Part shown: piece after piece, positions 1 through 5,219 of the stretch
Position numbering within the stretch: the stretch's first letter is position 1
How the letters are laid out: every line of letters begins with the position of its first letter
Source: DATGKR01 sp035294565
Lineage (GTDB): Bacteria; Actinomycetota; Acidimicrobiia; Acidimicrobiales; Palsa-688
DNA: 7,095 bases
Assembly: GCA_035294565.1 (NCBI GenBank)
Contig: DATGKR010000175.1
Span: 1 to 7,095 of the forward strand
Direction: 5' to 3'
Notes under the pieces: generated by a model
The model's input: the letters and a program-made list of their open reading frames with translations, nothing else
The model's database searches: none
What the model was told of the DNA's origin: nothing
Position numbers and translations under genes: made by a program

Positions 1-903
1 GAGCACAGATCCTGGTTCGAGGAGCTGGCCGGTCTCGGCTACACCGACGCCTGGTCGTCCGAGGCGGACGGGACCGACGCATTTTCGCCGCTCGCGCTGG
101 CGGCCGCCTGGGCGCCCTCGCTGCGCCTCGGAACGGCGATAGTCCCCGTCTTCACCCGCGGGCCGGCGCTGATGGCACAGAGCGCCGCCGCGCTCGCCGA
201 GGCGGCGCCCGGCCGCTTCGTGCTCGGCGTGGGCACCTCCTCCGACGTGATCGTCGGGCGCTGGAACGGCATCCCCTTCGAAGAGCCGTACCGCCGTACT
301 CGCGACACGGTGCGGTTCTTGAGGCGGGCGCTGGCCGGCGAAAAGGTGGACGAGGACTTCGGCACCTTCGAGGTGAGAGGCTTCAGGCTCGGCCGCCCCC
401 CGGCGACCCCTCCGCCGATCCTGGTCGCCGGTCTGCGGCCGGGCATGCTTCGCCTCGCTGGCCGGGAGGGCGACGGGGCGGTGATCAACTGGCTGAGCGC
501 CGACGACGTGGCCAAGGTCGTGCCGGAGGTCGGGCCGGGCAAGGAGGTCGTCGCCAGGGTCTTCGCCTTCCCCTCCGAGGACACGGCGACCGTGCGGGCC
601 GTCGCCCGCCGGATGATCGCCGCCTACCTGAACGTCCCCGTCTACGCCGCCTTCCACGAGTGGCTGGGCCGAGGACCCCTCCTCAAGGGCATGTGGGAAG
701 CCTGGAAGGCCGGGGACCGCAAGGCAGCGCTCGACGCCATCCCCGACCAGGTGGTCGACGACCTGATTCTCCACGGGTCTGCCGCCGAGGTCCGGGAGAA
801 GGTGGGGCGCTACCTGGAGAACGGAGTGACGACAGTGACGCTGGCGGTTGTCTCCGTCGGCCTGGACCTGCGCGAAGCGGTTCGAGGGCTCGCCCCGCGC
901 TGA
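1..903 (+). CDS. LLM-class F420-dependent oxidoreductase, 5'-truncated
   Basis: The frame is open from base 1 to the TGA at 901-903, giving 300 visible residues. The true start lies outside the window, and from the family's usual length only a short N-terminal piece is missing. The protein looks like a luciferase-like monooxygenase-fold (TIM barrel) enzyme: the visible residues 6-20 resemble the early 'EELGYTDAW' strand/helix, residues 71-79 read GRFVLGVGT, the family's cofactor-side glycine motif, and PPILVAGLRP near residue 140 matches the conserved 'P(I)PI.(L/V)(G/A)G' strand. The C-terminal 'GSAAEVREKVGRYLENGVT' segment is typical of this superfamily. Such enzymes usually use reduced coenzyme F420 (some use FMN) for cytosolic redox reactions; the substrate cannot be told. 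The internal ATG at 172 is not the start, because homology-like sequence extends upstream of it. The gene converges on the leftward operon, with 44 bases between stop codons. Superfamily assignment is firm; F420 use is inferred from the family. Confidence 0.9.
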   Translation, partial: EHRSWFEELAGLGYTDAWSSEADGTDAFSPLALAAAWAPSLRLGTAIVPVFTRGPALMAQSAAALAEAAPGRFVLGVGTSSDVIVGRWNGIPFEEPYRRTRDTVRFLRRALAGEKVDEDFGTFEVRGFRLGRPPATPPPILVAGLRPGMLRLAGREGDGAVINWLSADDVAKVVPEVGPGKEVVARVFAFPSEDTATVRAVARRMIAAYLNVPVYAAFHEWLGRGPLLKGMWEAWKAGDRKAALDAIPDQVVDDLILHGSAAEVREKVGRYLENGVTTVTLAVVSVGLDLREAVRGLAPR

Positions 904-916
904 GCCGAGCGGCGGG
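894..916 (+). terminator. candidate terminator hairpin over the stop codon
   Basis: CCCGCGCT (894-901) pairs with AGCGGCGGG (908-916) as an 8-bp stem with one bulged G and a 6-nt loop. It sits across the TGA of the oxidoreductase, in the narrow gap between two convergent genes. There is no U-tract after it, so it is at best a non-canonical actinobacterial-type terminator. The region is so GC-rich that a chance stem is possible. Confidence 0.3.
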
Positions 917-947
917 CCGGCACCGGCTGGACGTGCGGCAGGGCTGG

Positions 948-1337
948 CTAGACGAGCCTCAGCTGCTCGGCCGTCCGGGCCCGGTCGACGAGGCGTTCCC
1001 AGCGCTCCCCGCCCCGCCGCCCCGAAGAGCGCACCTCCAGGCGGTCGACCGGCAGGCTCCTGGCCATGCCCCGCTCGTCGGTCACGCCGACGCTGCCGTC
1101 CCGCTCCAAGCGGGTGGCGCGTCCCAGCTTCCACCGGCCGCCGGCCGTCGGCTGCCATCTCACCGCGTCCCCCTGGCGGAGACCGACCGTTCCGAGAGCC
1201 TCGCCGGCGTCGACGGGCGCCCGACCGGCTGTCCCGGTGCGCCCGGTTGAGCCCTTGCGGCCCGCCACGGCACCGGCGTGGGCGCGCCCCGCTCCAGGTT
1301 GCCCGCCTCCCGGCGCATCGAGCGACGGGCCGCTCAT
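948..1337 (-). CDS. Hypothetical protein, possible SH3-like core
   Basis: The product is 129 residues and not recognised as a named family. The chosen ATG (1337-1335) overlaps the TGA of the upstream PAP2 gene as ATGA, the same coupling seen at the other junction of this operon, so the much longer in-frame extension toward 1751 is rejected: it is Arg/Pro-rich noise running antisense-frame through the PAP2 gene. Residues 1-48 are Gly/Ala/Arg-rich, low complexity and probably disordered. Residues 52-103 look like a small beta-barrel: GLRQGDAVRWQ, then GGRWKLGRATRLERDGSV, then ERGMARSLPVDRLEV, in the manner of SH3-like or Tudor-like folds that read 'GD.V.W'. A basic tail follows (GRRGGERWERLVDRA). 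No catalytic motif, signal peptide or membrane segment is visible. As the last gene of the operon it may assist or simply travel with the nuclease and phosphatase. The gene is quite likely real because of the overlap; its function is unknown. Confidence 0.7.
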   Translation of the reverse strand: MSGPSLDAPGGGQPGAGRAHAGAVAGRKGSTGRTGTAGRAPVDAGEALGTVGLRQGDAVRWQPTAGGRWKLGRATRLERDGSVGVTDERGMARSLPVDRLEVRSSGRRGGERWERLVDRARTAEQLRLV

Positions 1338-1981
1338 GTGGCGCTCTCCACGTCGAGGGGGAACAGGCGCCTGGCCGCTTCGCCGAGAGCGGCGCCTATC
1401 AACGCGCCTCCTATGACGTCGGAGGCGTGGTGGATGCGGACGTGCGCCCGGCTCGCCGCGACGGTCACCGCCAGGAGGTAGTAGAGCGGCCACCACGGGT
1501 CCCCGTCGCGCAGGACGGCGGCACCGAAGAAGGCGGCGCTGGCGTGGCCGCTCGGGAAGCTGCTGGTCCGCGGCTGGCGGAGGTGCAGCGGACGCGGACC
1601 TGCGTGCAGCGGGCGGCTGCGGCGGAACAACAACTTCACCGGCCCGTTCACCAGGGCCGACTCGACGCCGAGCCCCGCGGCGGCCCGGACGAAGCGTCGG
1701 CGCCAGCCCTTGCGCATGCGCGCCGCCTGCACAGCCGCCAGCCCCAGCCACAGGATCCCGTGGTCGCCCACGGCGCTGGCGGCGTACATGACGACGTCGG
1801 GGAGCTTGCGGTGGCGGAGGTGCCGCTCGAACCAGCCGTCGACGGCGGCGTCGAAAGGTCCGAACGCAGGCGGGATCGGGACCGCAGGGATCGGCCTGGC
1901 CAGGCGGAGGGCAGCGGGCGACCCGCCGTCGCCGGACGGTGCGGCGGTCTCTGCGGCCACGCGGGCCACGAGGCCTCTCAC
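1334..1981 (-). CDS. PAP2-family phosphatase (phosphatidic acid phosphatase type 2)
   Basis: The product is 215 residues from a GTG start (1981-1979). That start overlaps the stop codon of the upstream nuclease as GTGA; an upstream in-frame ATG at 2128 would run 49 codons into the nuclease gene and adds only non-homologous sequence. All three PAP2 motifs are intact: K116-x6-R123-P124 (KLLFRRSRP), P143-S-G-H146, and S177-R178-x5-H184-x3-D188 (SRAHVRIHHASD). His184 would be the nucleophile and His146 the acid/base. Hydrophobic stretches lie around residues 61-85, 100-118, 147-157, 166-177 and 188-204, fitting an integral membrane protein of the usual size. Enzymes of this class remove phosphate from lipid phosphates or polyprenyl/isoprenoid diphosphates at the membrane; which lipid is not evident. 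It overlaps the downstream small gene by 4 bases (ATGA). Family call firm, substrate open. Confidence 0.93.
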   Translation of the reverse strand: MRGLVARVAAETAAPSGDGGSPAALRLARPIPAVPIPPAFGPFDAAVDGWFERHLRHRKLPDVVMYAASAVGDHGILWLGLAAVQAARMRKGWRRRFVRAAAGLGVESALVNGPVKLLFRRSRPLHAGPRPLHLRQPRTSSFPSGHASAAFFGAAVLRDGDPWWPLYYLLAVTVAASRAHVRIHHASDVIGGALIGAALGEAARRLFPLDVESAT

Positions 1982-2790
1982 GAAGCGATCGCCGGCGCCA
2001 ACGGGGCCAGCAACGACAGGTCGCCGCCCATCGCCGGGCAGTACTGGTGGTAGGCGCAGAACGAGCAGAGGCGCCCCGGCTTCGGGCGGAAGTCCTCGCG
2101 CCTGCACGCCTGCTCCACGGCAGCCCACACAGCCGAGGCTTGCTGGCGCAGACCCCGCACCGACTGGTCGGTCGGGACCGTCGAGATCACCAGCGGCTCC
2201 CGCAGGTGCAGCAGCTGAACCCTCGCCGGACGCCTGCCGAGGACCTGCTCGCAGAGGAAGGCGTAGAAGTGGACACCGGCGAGCCGGGACTGCTCGTAGG
2301 GAGCCGAAGGTGCGCGGCCGGTCTTGTAGTCGGTGACGACCAGCTCACCCTCCTCGTCGAGATCCAAGCGGTCGATGATCCCCGACAGGCGCAGGCCGCC
2401 CAGCTCCGCCGACAGCCGCAGCTCCGTGCCGATGGCCCGCACCCGTGAGGGATCCTCCAGGAGGAAGTAGTTCGACAAGAGCTGTCGGGCATCGGCGACG
2501 AACTCGACGCGTTCGTCCCCGGACCAGGCGAGCGAGCGGTACTCCTCCCCGTCGAGGACCTCGGGGACGGCGCGCTCCAGCTTGTCGAGAGCGGCTCGCT
2601 CGGTGCGGCGAGCAGGCTCCTCCTCCCACATGAGCAGCTCCAACGCCCGGTGCACCAGCGTGCCCTTGGCCGCGTGCGGCGACGGCGGTTCCGGGACCCG
2701 GTCGATCACCGAGAGGCGGAACGACAAGGCGCAGTCCTTGAAGGCGGCCACCTTCGACGGTGACAGTGAGCTTGGCAGGGGCAGCGGCAT
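1978..2790 (-). CDS. RecB-family PD-(D/E)XK nuclease with Cys4 Fe-S signature
   Basis: The product is 270 residues from ATG 2790-2788. It carries the core of the RecB/AddB/Cas4-type exonuclease fold: GTLVH with His47, Glu123 (GTELRL), Asp140 in SGIIDRLDLD, and the D154-Y-K156 catalytic strand (VVTDYKTGR), followed by a helix with HFYAF near 174-178 in the place of the QxxxY motif. Cys20 (FKDC) together with Cys242, Cys245 and Cys251 (CSFCAYHQYC) forms C...CX2CX5C, the pattern that holds a 4Fe-4S cluster clamping the two ends of AddB and Cas4 nuclease domains. There is no helicase domain, so it is a stand-alone nuclease, comparable in size to the conserved single-domain RecB-like proteins of actinobacteria. 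A DNA repair or end-processing role is inferred. No clear ribosome binding site precedes the ATG; a TAGTGT box at 2805-2800 would fit leaderless transcription but has no good -35. It heads the leftward operon with PAP2 and the small unknown gene. Confidence 0.9.
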   Translation of the reverse strand: MPLPLPSSLSPSKVAAFKDCALSFRLSVIDRVPEPPSPHAAKGTLVHRALELLMWEEEPARRTERAALDKLERAVPEVLDGEEYRSLAWSGDERVEFVADARQLLSNYFLLEDPSRVRAIGTELRLSAELGGLRLSGIIDRLDLDEEGELVVTDYKTGRAPSAPYEQSRLAGVHFYAFLCEQVLGRRPARVQLLHLREPLVISTVPTDQSVRGLRQQASAVWAAVEQACRREDFRPKPGRLCSFCAYHQYCPAMGGDLSLLAPLAPAIAS

Positions 2791-2827
2791 CGGTTGATCA
2801 CACTAACGGTGCCCTGAGACGGCCTTG

Positions 2828-2887
2828 GTGGACCTGGCGCGGCGGAAAAGGGGCGGCCCGCGCCGATGACGACTCGTGCAGGTCCAC
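2828..2887. repeat. 9-bp inverted repeat in divergent intergenic region
   Basis: GTGGACCTG (2828-2836) and CAGGTCCAC (2879-2887) are perfect inverted copies 42 bases apart. Inside them GGCGCGG (2836-2842) and CCGCGCC (2858-2864) form a second 7-bp dyad. Both lie between the divergently transcribed nuclease operon and the second oxidoreductase, where a shared operator could sit. No regulator gene is adjacent, so a binding function is only a possibility. Confidence 0.35.
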
Positions 2888-2927
2888 GCTGTCGCGGCAG
2901 CCGCCGGGCGCCCACCCGAGGGGAGGG

Positions 2928-2933
2928 TAGGGT
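2928..2933 (+). promoter_or_regulatory. possible -10 element for the second LLM gene
   Basis: TAGGGT fits the actinobacterial -10 pattern TANNNT and would place the transcript start near 2940, about 30 nt ahead of the ATG at 2971. No convincing -35 is seen at 16-18 bp upstream, so this is tentative. Confidence 0.3.
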
Positions 2934-2957
2934 TCACCCGCCCGCCAGCTTTTTCCC

Positions 2958-2964
2958 AGGAGAA
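2958..2964 (+). promoter_or_regulatory. Ribosome binding site fixing the start at 2971
   Basis: AGGAGAA lies 6 nt before the ATG at 2971. It decides between that start and the in-frame ATG at 2866, which would add 35 residues of Arg/Gly/Pro-rich sequence unrelated to the family. Confidence 0.8.
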
Positions 2965-2970
2965 CCCTCG

Positions 2971-3831
2971 ATGCGCATCGGCGTCGTCTACCCCCAAACC
3001 GAGCTGCCGACCGACGTCCACACCGTCCACGCCTACGCCCGGGCGGTGGAGGAGCTCGGCTACACCCACATCCTCGCCTACGACCACGTCCTCGGCGCCG
3101 ACCCCGAGGTCCACAAGGGCTGGCAGGGCCCCTACGACATCGACACGCCGTTCCACGAGCCCTTCGTCTTCTTCGGGCATCTGGCGGCGATCACCCGGCT
3201 CGAGCTGGTCACCGGGATCGTCATCGCCCCGCAACGCCAGACCGCCCTCCTCGCCAAGCAGGCCGCCGAGGTGGACATCCTCAGCGAAGGACGCTTCAGG
3301 CTGGGCATCGGTGTCGGATGGAACCCCGTCGAGTACCAGGCGCTGGGCCAGGACTTCTCGCAGCGGGGTCGGCGCGAGGAGGAGCAGGTCGCGCTGCTGA
3401 GGAGGCTCTGGACGGAGCGAAGCGTGACCTACGAAGGGCGCTTCGACGTTGTCAAAGGAGCCGGGATCGCGCCGCTCCCCGTCCAGAGGCCGATCCCGAT
3501 CTGGCTCGGCGGACGGTCGACCGCCGCCTACCGCAGGATCGGGAGGCTCGCCGACGGCTGGTTCCCGATGGTGGTTCCCGGCGCCGAGCTCGACGAGGCG
3601 CTCGCCGAGATAGCCAGCTCGGCGGCCGGAGCCGGCCGCGACCCCGAGGCGATAGGCATGGAGGGCAGGGCCCAGTGGGGCCCCGGCGGCGCCGGCGACG
3701 TCGCCAAGCACGCCGAGCGCTGGAGGAACGCCGGCTGCACCCACCTGAGCGTCAACACCATGAACGCCGGCCTGCGCACCCTCGACGAGCACCTCGACGC
3801 CCTGCGCCGGGCGGCCGAAGCGCTGCTCTAG
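2971..3831 (+). CDS. LLM-class F420-dependent oxidoreductase (TIGR03619-like)
   Basis: The product is a complete 286-residue protein. It begins on the first beta strand of the barrel (MRIGVVYPQT), as family members do, and has a strong ribosome binding site 6 nt upstream. Landmarks in order: HAYARAVEELGYTHILAYDHVLG (residues 20-42, written here as the D38-H39 region), FHEPFVFFGHLAA (61-73), a conserved strand ending TGIVIAPQRQ (81-90), AKQAAEVDILSEGRFRLG (95-112), GVGWNPVEY (114-122), PIPIWLGG (174-181) and RRIGRLADGW (188-197). The spacing and wording closely match the TIGR03619 group of probable F420-dependent oxidoreductases in mycobacteria and other actinobacteria. It should be a cytosolic enzyme using reduced F420; the substrate is unknown and no neighbour reveals it. 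It is divergent from the nuclease operon and its codons end mostly in C, unlike the genes to its right. It appears monocistronic, with a hairpin over its stop codon. It is not similar enough to the first LLM gene to suggest a recent duplication. Confidence 0.93.
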   Translation: MRIGVVYPQTELPTDVHTVHAYARAVEELGYTHILAYDHVLGADPEVHKGWQGPYDIDTPFHEPFVFFGHLAAITRLELVTGIVIAPQRQTALLAKQAAEVDILSEGRFRLGIGVGWNPVEYQALGQDFSQRGRREEEQVALLRRLWTERSVTYEGRFDVVKGAGIAPLPVQRPIPIWLGGRSTAAYRRIGRLADGWFPMVVPGAELDEALAEIASSAAGAGRDPEAIGMEGRAQWGPGGAGDVAKHAERWRNAGCTHLSVNTMNAGLRTLDEHLDALRRAAEALL

Positions 3832-3841
3832 CGGCGCTTCG
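3816..3841 (+). terminator. Strong hairpin over the stop codon, probable terminator
   Basis: CGAAGCGCTGC (3816-3826) pairs with GCGGCGCTTCG (3831-3841) as an 11-bp stem, with one T-G wobble, closed by the 4-nt loop TCTA that contains most of the TAG stop. No U-tract follows, as is common for actinobacterial intrinsic-type terminators. Its position at the gene's end and before a non-coding stretch supports a terminator or 3'-end protecting role. Confidence 0.5.
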
Positions 3842-3842
3842 T

Positions 3843-3915
3843 CGCCTGCCGGAAGGGAGGCTCGGGCGGCGTACTCGGCACGGAGGGGGTGGGGGGCGGC
3901 GGCGGCCGGCAGGCG
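3843..3915. repeat. 10-bp inverted repeat flanking a G-rich stretch
   Basis: CGCCTGCCGG (3843-3852) and CCGGCAGGCG (3906-3915) are perfect inverted copies with 53 bases between them. The interval is G-rich on this strand, with runs of five and six G around 3883-3894, and no gene is seen in it. It could be a long stem-loop, or end repeats of a decayed small element, or chance in GC-rich DNA; no target duplication was found. Confidence 0.35.
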
Positions 3916-3983
3916 GATGTGTAGCCCACGATTGTCGGGACGACAGGGACTCGAGCAGCGGCTCCGCTCGTACGCGCGACGCC

Positions 3984-4418
3984 GTGGTGGACATCGATGC
4001 CGAGACGCTGGCCGAGGTGAACTGCCCCGCGGTAAGGGCAGACGTCGCTGCCATTCCCTTCGCCGACGCCTCTTTCGACGGTGCCGCCGCCGTCAACTGC
4101 CTGTACTTCCTGGCCGAACCGATAGCCGCGCTGCAAGAGGCCCGGCGTGTCCTGCGGGCCGCAGGCCTGTTCGTCGCTTCTACCCCCAGCCGCTGGAACG
4201 ATCCGGAGCTCGAAGGGCTCGATCCCCGCTGGGGGAGTGCTTCGTCCTTTGACGCCGAGGACGCTCCGGCTATGGTGGCCGAGGTTTTCGGTGACGTCGA
4301 GATGAATCCCTGGCGGGTCGTGGCTTACCACCTTCCCGACCACTCGGCCATCGCCGACTACCTGCACGCGTTCAACGTGCCTGACTGGCAGATCAAGGCC
4401 ACCGCCGCCGCACCCTGA
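3984..4418 (+). pseudogene. Class I SAM-dependent methyltransferase fragment (N-terminus lost)
   Basis: From a possible GTG at 3984 the frame gives 144 residues matching the second half of a Methyltransf_11/UbiE-type domain: VDIDAETLAEV (the end of strand 2 with its ribose-binding acidic residue), ADVAAIPFADASFDGAAAV (residues 19-37, motif 'D...lPF.d.sFD.v'), then an ARRVLRAAGLFVASTPS stretch (53-69) matching the strand-5 region. The tail IADYLHAFNVPDW is typical of one actinobacterial methyltransferase group, but the protein then stops soon after (KATAAAP). The glycine-rich motif I (xDxGxGxG) that binds SAM is absent in all three forward frames upstream, there is no ribosome binding site, and the open frame continues upstream only as Arg/Gly-rich noise. 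I read it as a 5'-deleted remnant, perhaps also clipped at the 3' end. A functional short protein is less likely. Confidence 0.65.
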
Positions 4419-4522
4419 AAACATAGGTGGGAGACGGCGTCGCTCGCGCCTCAGCAGATCCCAAGCACCCGCCGATACTTGATAGTGGGACACGCAGATT
4501 TTGTTCGGGGTCGTGATGGGTC
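4419..4522. other. Intergenic stretch, no gene seen
   Basis: This segment between the methyltransferase remnant and the next promoter is AT-richer than its surroundings, especially 4474-4505. No convincing ORF, tRNA or repeat was found. It may be where two DNA segments of different composition meet. Confidence 0.4.
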
Positions 4523-4551
4523 TTGTAGACGGCGGAGGGTTGCGGTATAAA
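4523..4551 (+). promoter_or_regulatory. Promoter for the STAS-GT-PP2C operon
   Basis: TATAAA (4546-4551, followed by T) is an excellent -10 for a housekeeping sigma factor and is striking in such GC-rich DNA. TTGTAG (4523-4528) stands 17 bp upstream as a partial -35. Transcription would start near 4558, leaving a leader of about 114 nt before the TTG at 4672. Confidence 0.55.
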
Positions 4552-4563
4552 TCGCTTTGCCAC

Positions 4564-4586
4564 GGCTGAGCAGGCAGCCCGGCTCA
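4564..4586 (+). promoter_or_regulatory. Two mutually exclusive leader hairpins
   Basis: GGCTG (4564-4568) can pair with CAGCC (4575-4579), while TGAGC (4567-4571) can pair with GCTCA (4582-4586). The two stems share bases 4567-4568, so only one can form at a time. The stems are short and this may be coincidence. Confidence 0.25.
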
Positions 4587-4597
4587 CAATTGATGGG

Positions 4598-4614
4598 CGA
4601 CAGGTAACTGCTCG
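4598..4614 (+). promoter_or_regulatory. Leader hairpin with GUAA tetraloop
   Basis: CGACAG (4598-4603) pairs with CTGCTCG (4608-4614), with C4611 bulged, closing on GTAA (4604-4607), a GNRA-type tetraloop in RNA. It lies within the predicted leader, between the weaker hairpins and the long stem at 4620-4650. Confidence 0.35.
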
Positions 4615-4619
4615 TTGAC

Positions 4620-4650
4620 CGGCCAAAGGGGTGTCGGGTCCTTTTGGCCG
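4620..4650 (+). promoter_or_regulatory. 12-bp leader stem-loop just upstream of the ribosome binding site
   Basis: CGGCCAAAGGGG (4620-4631) and TCCTTTTGGCCG (4639-4650) form an unbroken 12-bp stem, including two G-U pairs, around the 7-nt loop TGTCGGG. It ends 9 nt before the GAGG ribosome binding site. No U-tract follows, so a classical attenuator is not shown; a protein-binding hairpin, an attenuator of non-canonical type or an RNA-stability element are all possible. Confidence 0.5.
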
Positions 4651-4659
4651 CTCGTGTTT

Positions 4660-4663
4660 GAGG
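4660..4663 (+). promoter_or_regulatory. Ribosome binding site supporting a TTG start at 4672
   Basis: GAGG (with GTGG following) sits 8 nt before TTG 4672. This is preferred over the upstream TTG at 4615, which has no ribosome binding site and would put the 12-bp hairpin inside the coding region. Confidence 0.55.
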
Positions 4664-4671
4664 TGGTGGCT

Positions 4672-5037
4672 TTGACGCGGCACTCGCGTGGTTCGAGGTC
4701 TGGCTGGGTGTGGTCACGTGCTGGAGATTCGGGGCGTCACCCCCGCTTGCTGCTTCGCGCCGCGCACGGCGGCGACGAGGTGACTGTCCGTTTCGCTGGA
4801 GAGGTGGACCGGGGTTGGGTCAACGGGTTCCGCTGTTTGCTCGCGGCTATGGCCGAGCGCAGACGCTATGTGGTGGACCTGGCCGACGCGGTGGGCTCCC
4901 CGGCGATCTTGGAGGAGCTGAGGGCTGGGCTGGTCGACGCGGCGGCGCGGGCGGGCTGCCCTGTGCGCTTCGCTCGCCTGGCGCCGGTCATGGTGTTCTT
5001 ACCGGTCTTGATGGTGGGGGGGTGGGCCTCGTGGTGA
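4672..5037 (+). CDS. STAS-like protein (possible anti-sigma factor antagonist), degenerate
   Basis: The product is 121 residues from TTG 4672, the first gene after the promoter and structured leader. Residues 1-30 are basic and probably flexible. Residues 36-105 follow the STAS domain plan: a beta strand (DEVTVRFAGEVD, matching 'v.v..GelD'), a helix (NGFRCLLAAMAERR), a strand (YVVDLADAV, matching 'vvvDls.v'), a helix (ILEELRAGLVDAAARAG) and a strand (CPVRFARLA). The usual DSSG phosphorylation site is replaced by VGSPAI (74-79), with Ser76 the only hydroxyl residue there. The last 17 residues (VMVFLPVLMVGGWASW region) are hydrophobic and could touch the membrane. STAS proteins bind anti-sigma kinases and are switched by phosphorylation and by PP2C phosphatases; a PP2C gene closes the visible operon. 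The stop overlaps the next start as GTGA. Gene reality is fairly firm; STAS membership is my reading of the pattern and could be wrong. Confidence 0.6.
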   Translation: MTRHSRGSRSGWVWSRAGDSGRHPRLLLRAAHGGDEVTVRFAGEVDRGWVNGFRCLLAAMAERRRYVVDLADAVGSPAILEELRAGLVDAAARAGCPVRFARLAPVMVFLPVLMVGGWASW

Positions 5038-5204
5038 CGGCGTTGGTGGTCTTGGTGGCGGTCATGGCTGTGTCGGTGGTGGCGGTCGGTTTCCATCTGT
5101 TGCGCGAGATCCATGAGTTCGAGACGCTGTCCGCGCGCTCTGTCGGCCACCCTGAGCACCTGGTTCAGGACTGGCCGGACGACTCTGCGGGCAGCGCCGC
5201 CTAG
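5034..5204 (+). CDS. Small single-pass membrane protein
   Basis: The product is 56 residues from GTG 5034, which overlaps the stop of the STAS-like gene as GTGA (in-frame GTGs at 5031 and 5022 are alternatives). Residues 2-20 are a run of Val/Ala/Leu/Met (TALVVLVAVMAVSVVAVGF), a clear transmembrane helix. A short amphipathic cytosol-type segment follows (HLLREIHEFETLSARSVG), then an acidic tail (QDWPDDSAG). With few positive charges before the helix and HLLREIH after it, an N-out/C-in orientation is likely. No known family is recognised. Its position inside the operon suggests a membrane anchor or partner for the STAS-like protein or the glycosyltransferase; that is inference. Confidence 0.6.
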   Translation: MTALVVLVAVMAVSVVAVGFHLLREIHEFETLSARSVGHPEHLVQDWPDDSAGSAA

Positions 5205-5219
5205 AAGGGTCCGTTTTTG

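Noticed and set aside
1338..1751. Long N-terminal extension of the small leftward protein, giving 267 residues
   Set aside because: It lies wholly inside the PAP2 gene in another frame, is Arg/Pro-rich, and the ATGA overlap at 1334-1337 gives a better start.
848..2053. Long rightward reading frame of 401 codons
   Set aside because: It is antisense to the PAP2 and small unknown genes, Arg/Pro/Ala-rich, and shows no domain; it is a shadow of GC-rich coding on the other strand.
1982..2128. Upstream ATG start for the PAP2 gene
   Set aside because: It would overlap the nuclease by about 150 bases and adds no family sequence; GTG 1981 gives a GTGA overlap.
1978..2790. Nuclease as a CRISPR Cas4
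   Set aside because: It shares the Cas4-like fold and cysteines, but no cas genes, CRISPR repeats or spacers are present; the general RecB-like label is safer.
2866..2970. Earlier ATG for the second LLM gene
   Set aside because: The added residues are unlike the family, and the AGGAG ribosome binding site serves ATG 2971.
3880..3905. G-quadruplex in the G-rich run
   Set aside because: Only two long G-runs are close together; four runs of three G with short loops are not present.
4478..4508. Second promoter starting with TTGATA at 4479
   Set aside because: No acceptable -10 hexamer occurs 16-18 bp downstream; the 4523-4551 pair is much better.
4615..4671. TTG 4615 as start of the STAS-like gene
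   Set aside because: It has no ribosome binding site and would place the 12-bp hairpin in the coding sequence; TTG 4672 has GAGG at proper spacing.
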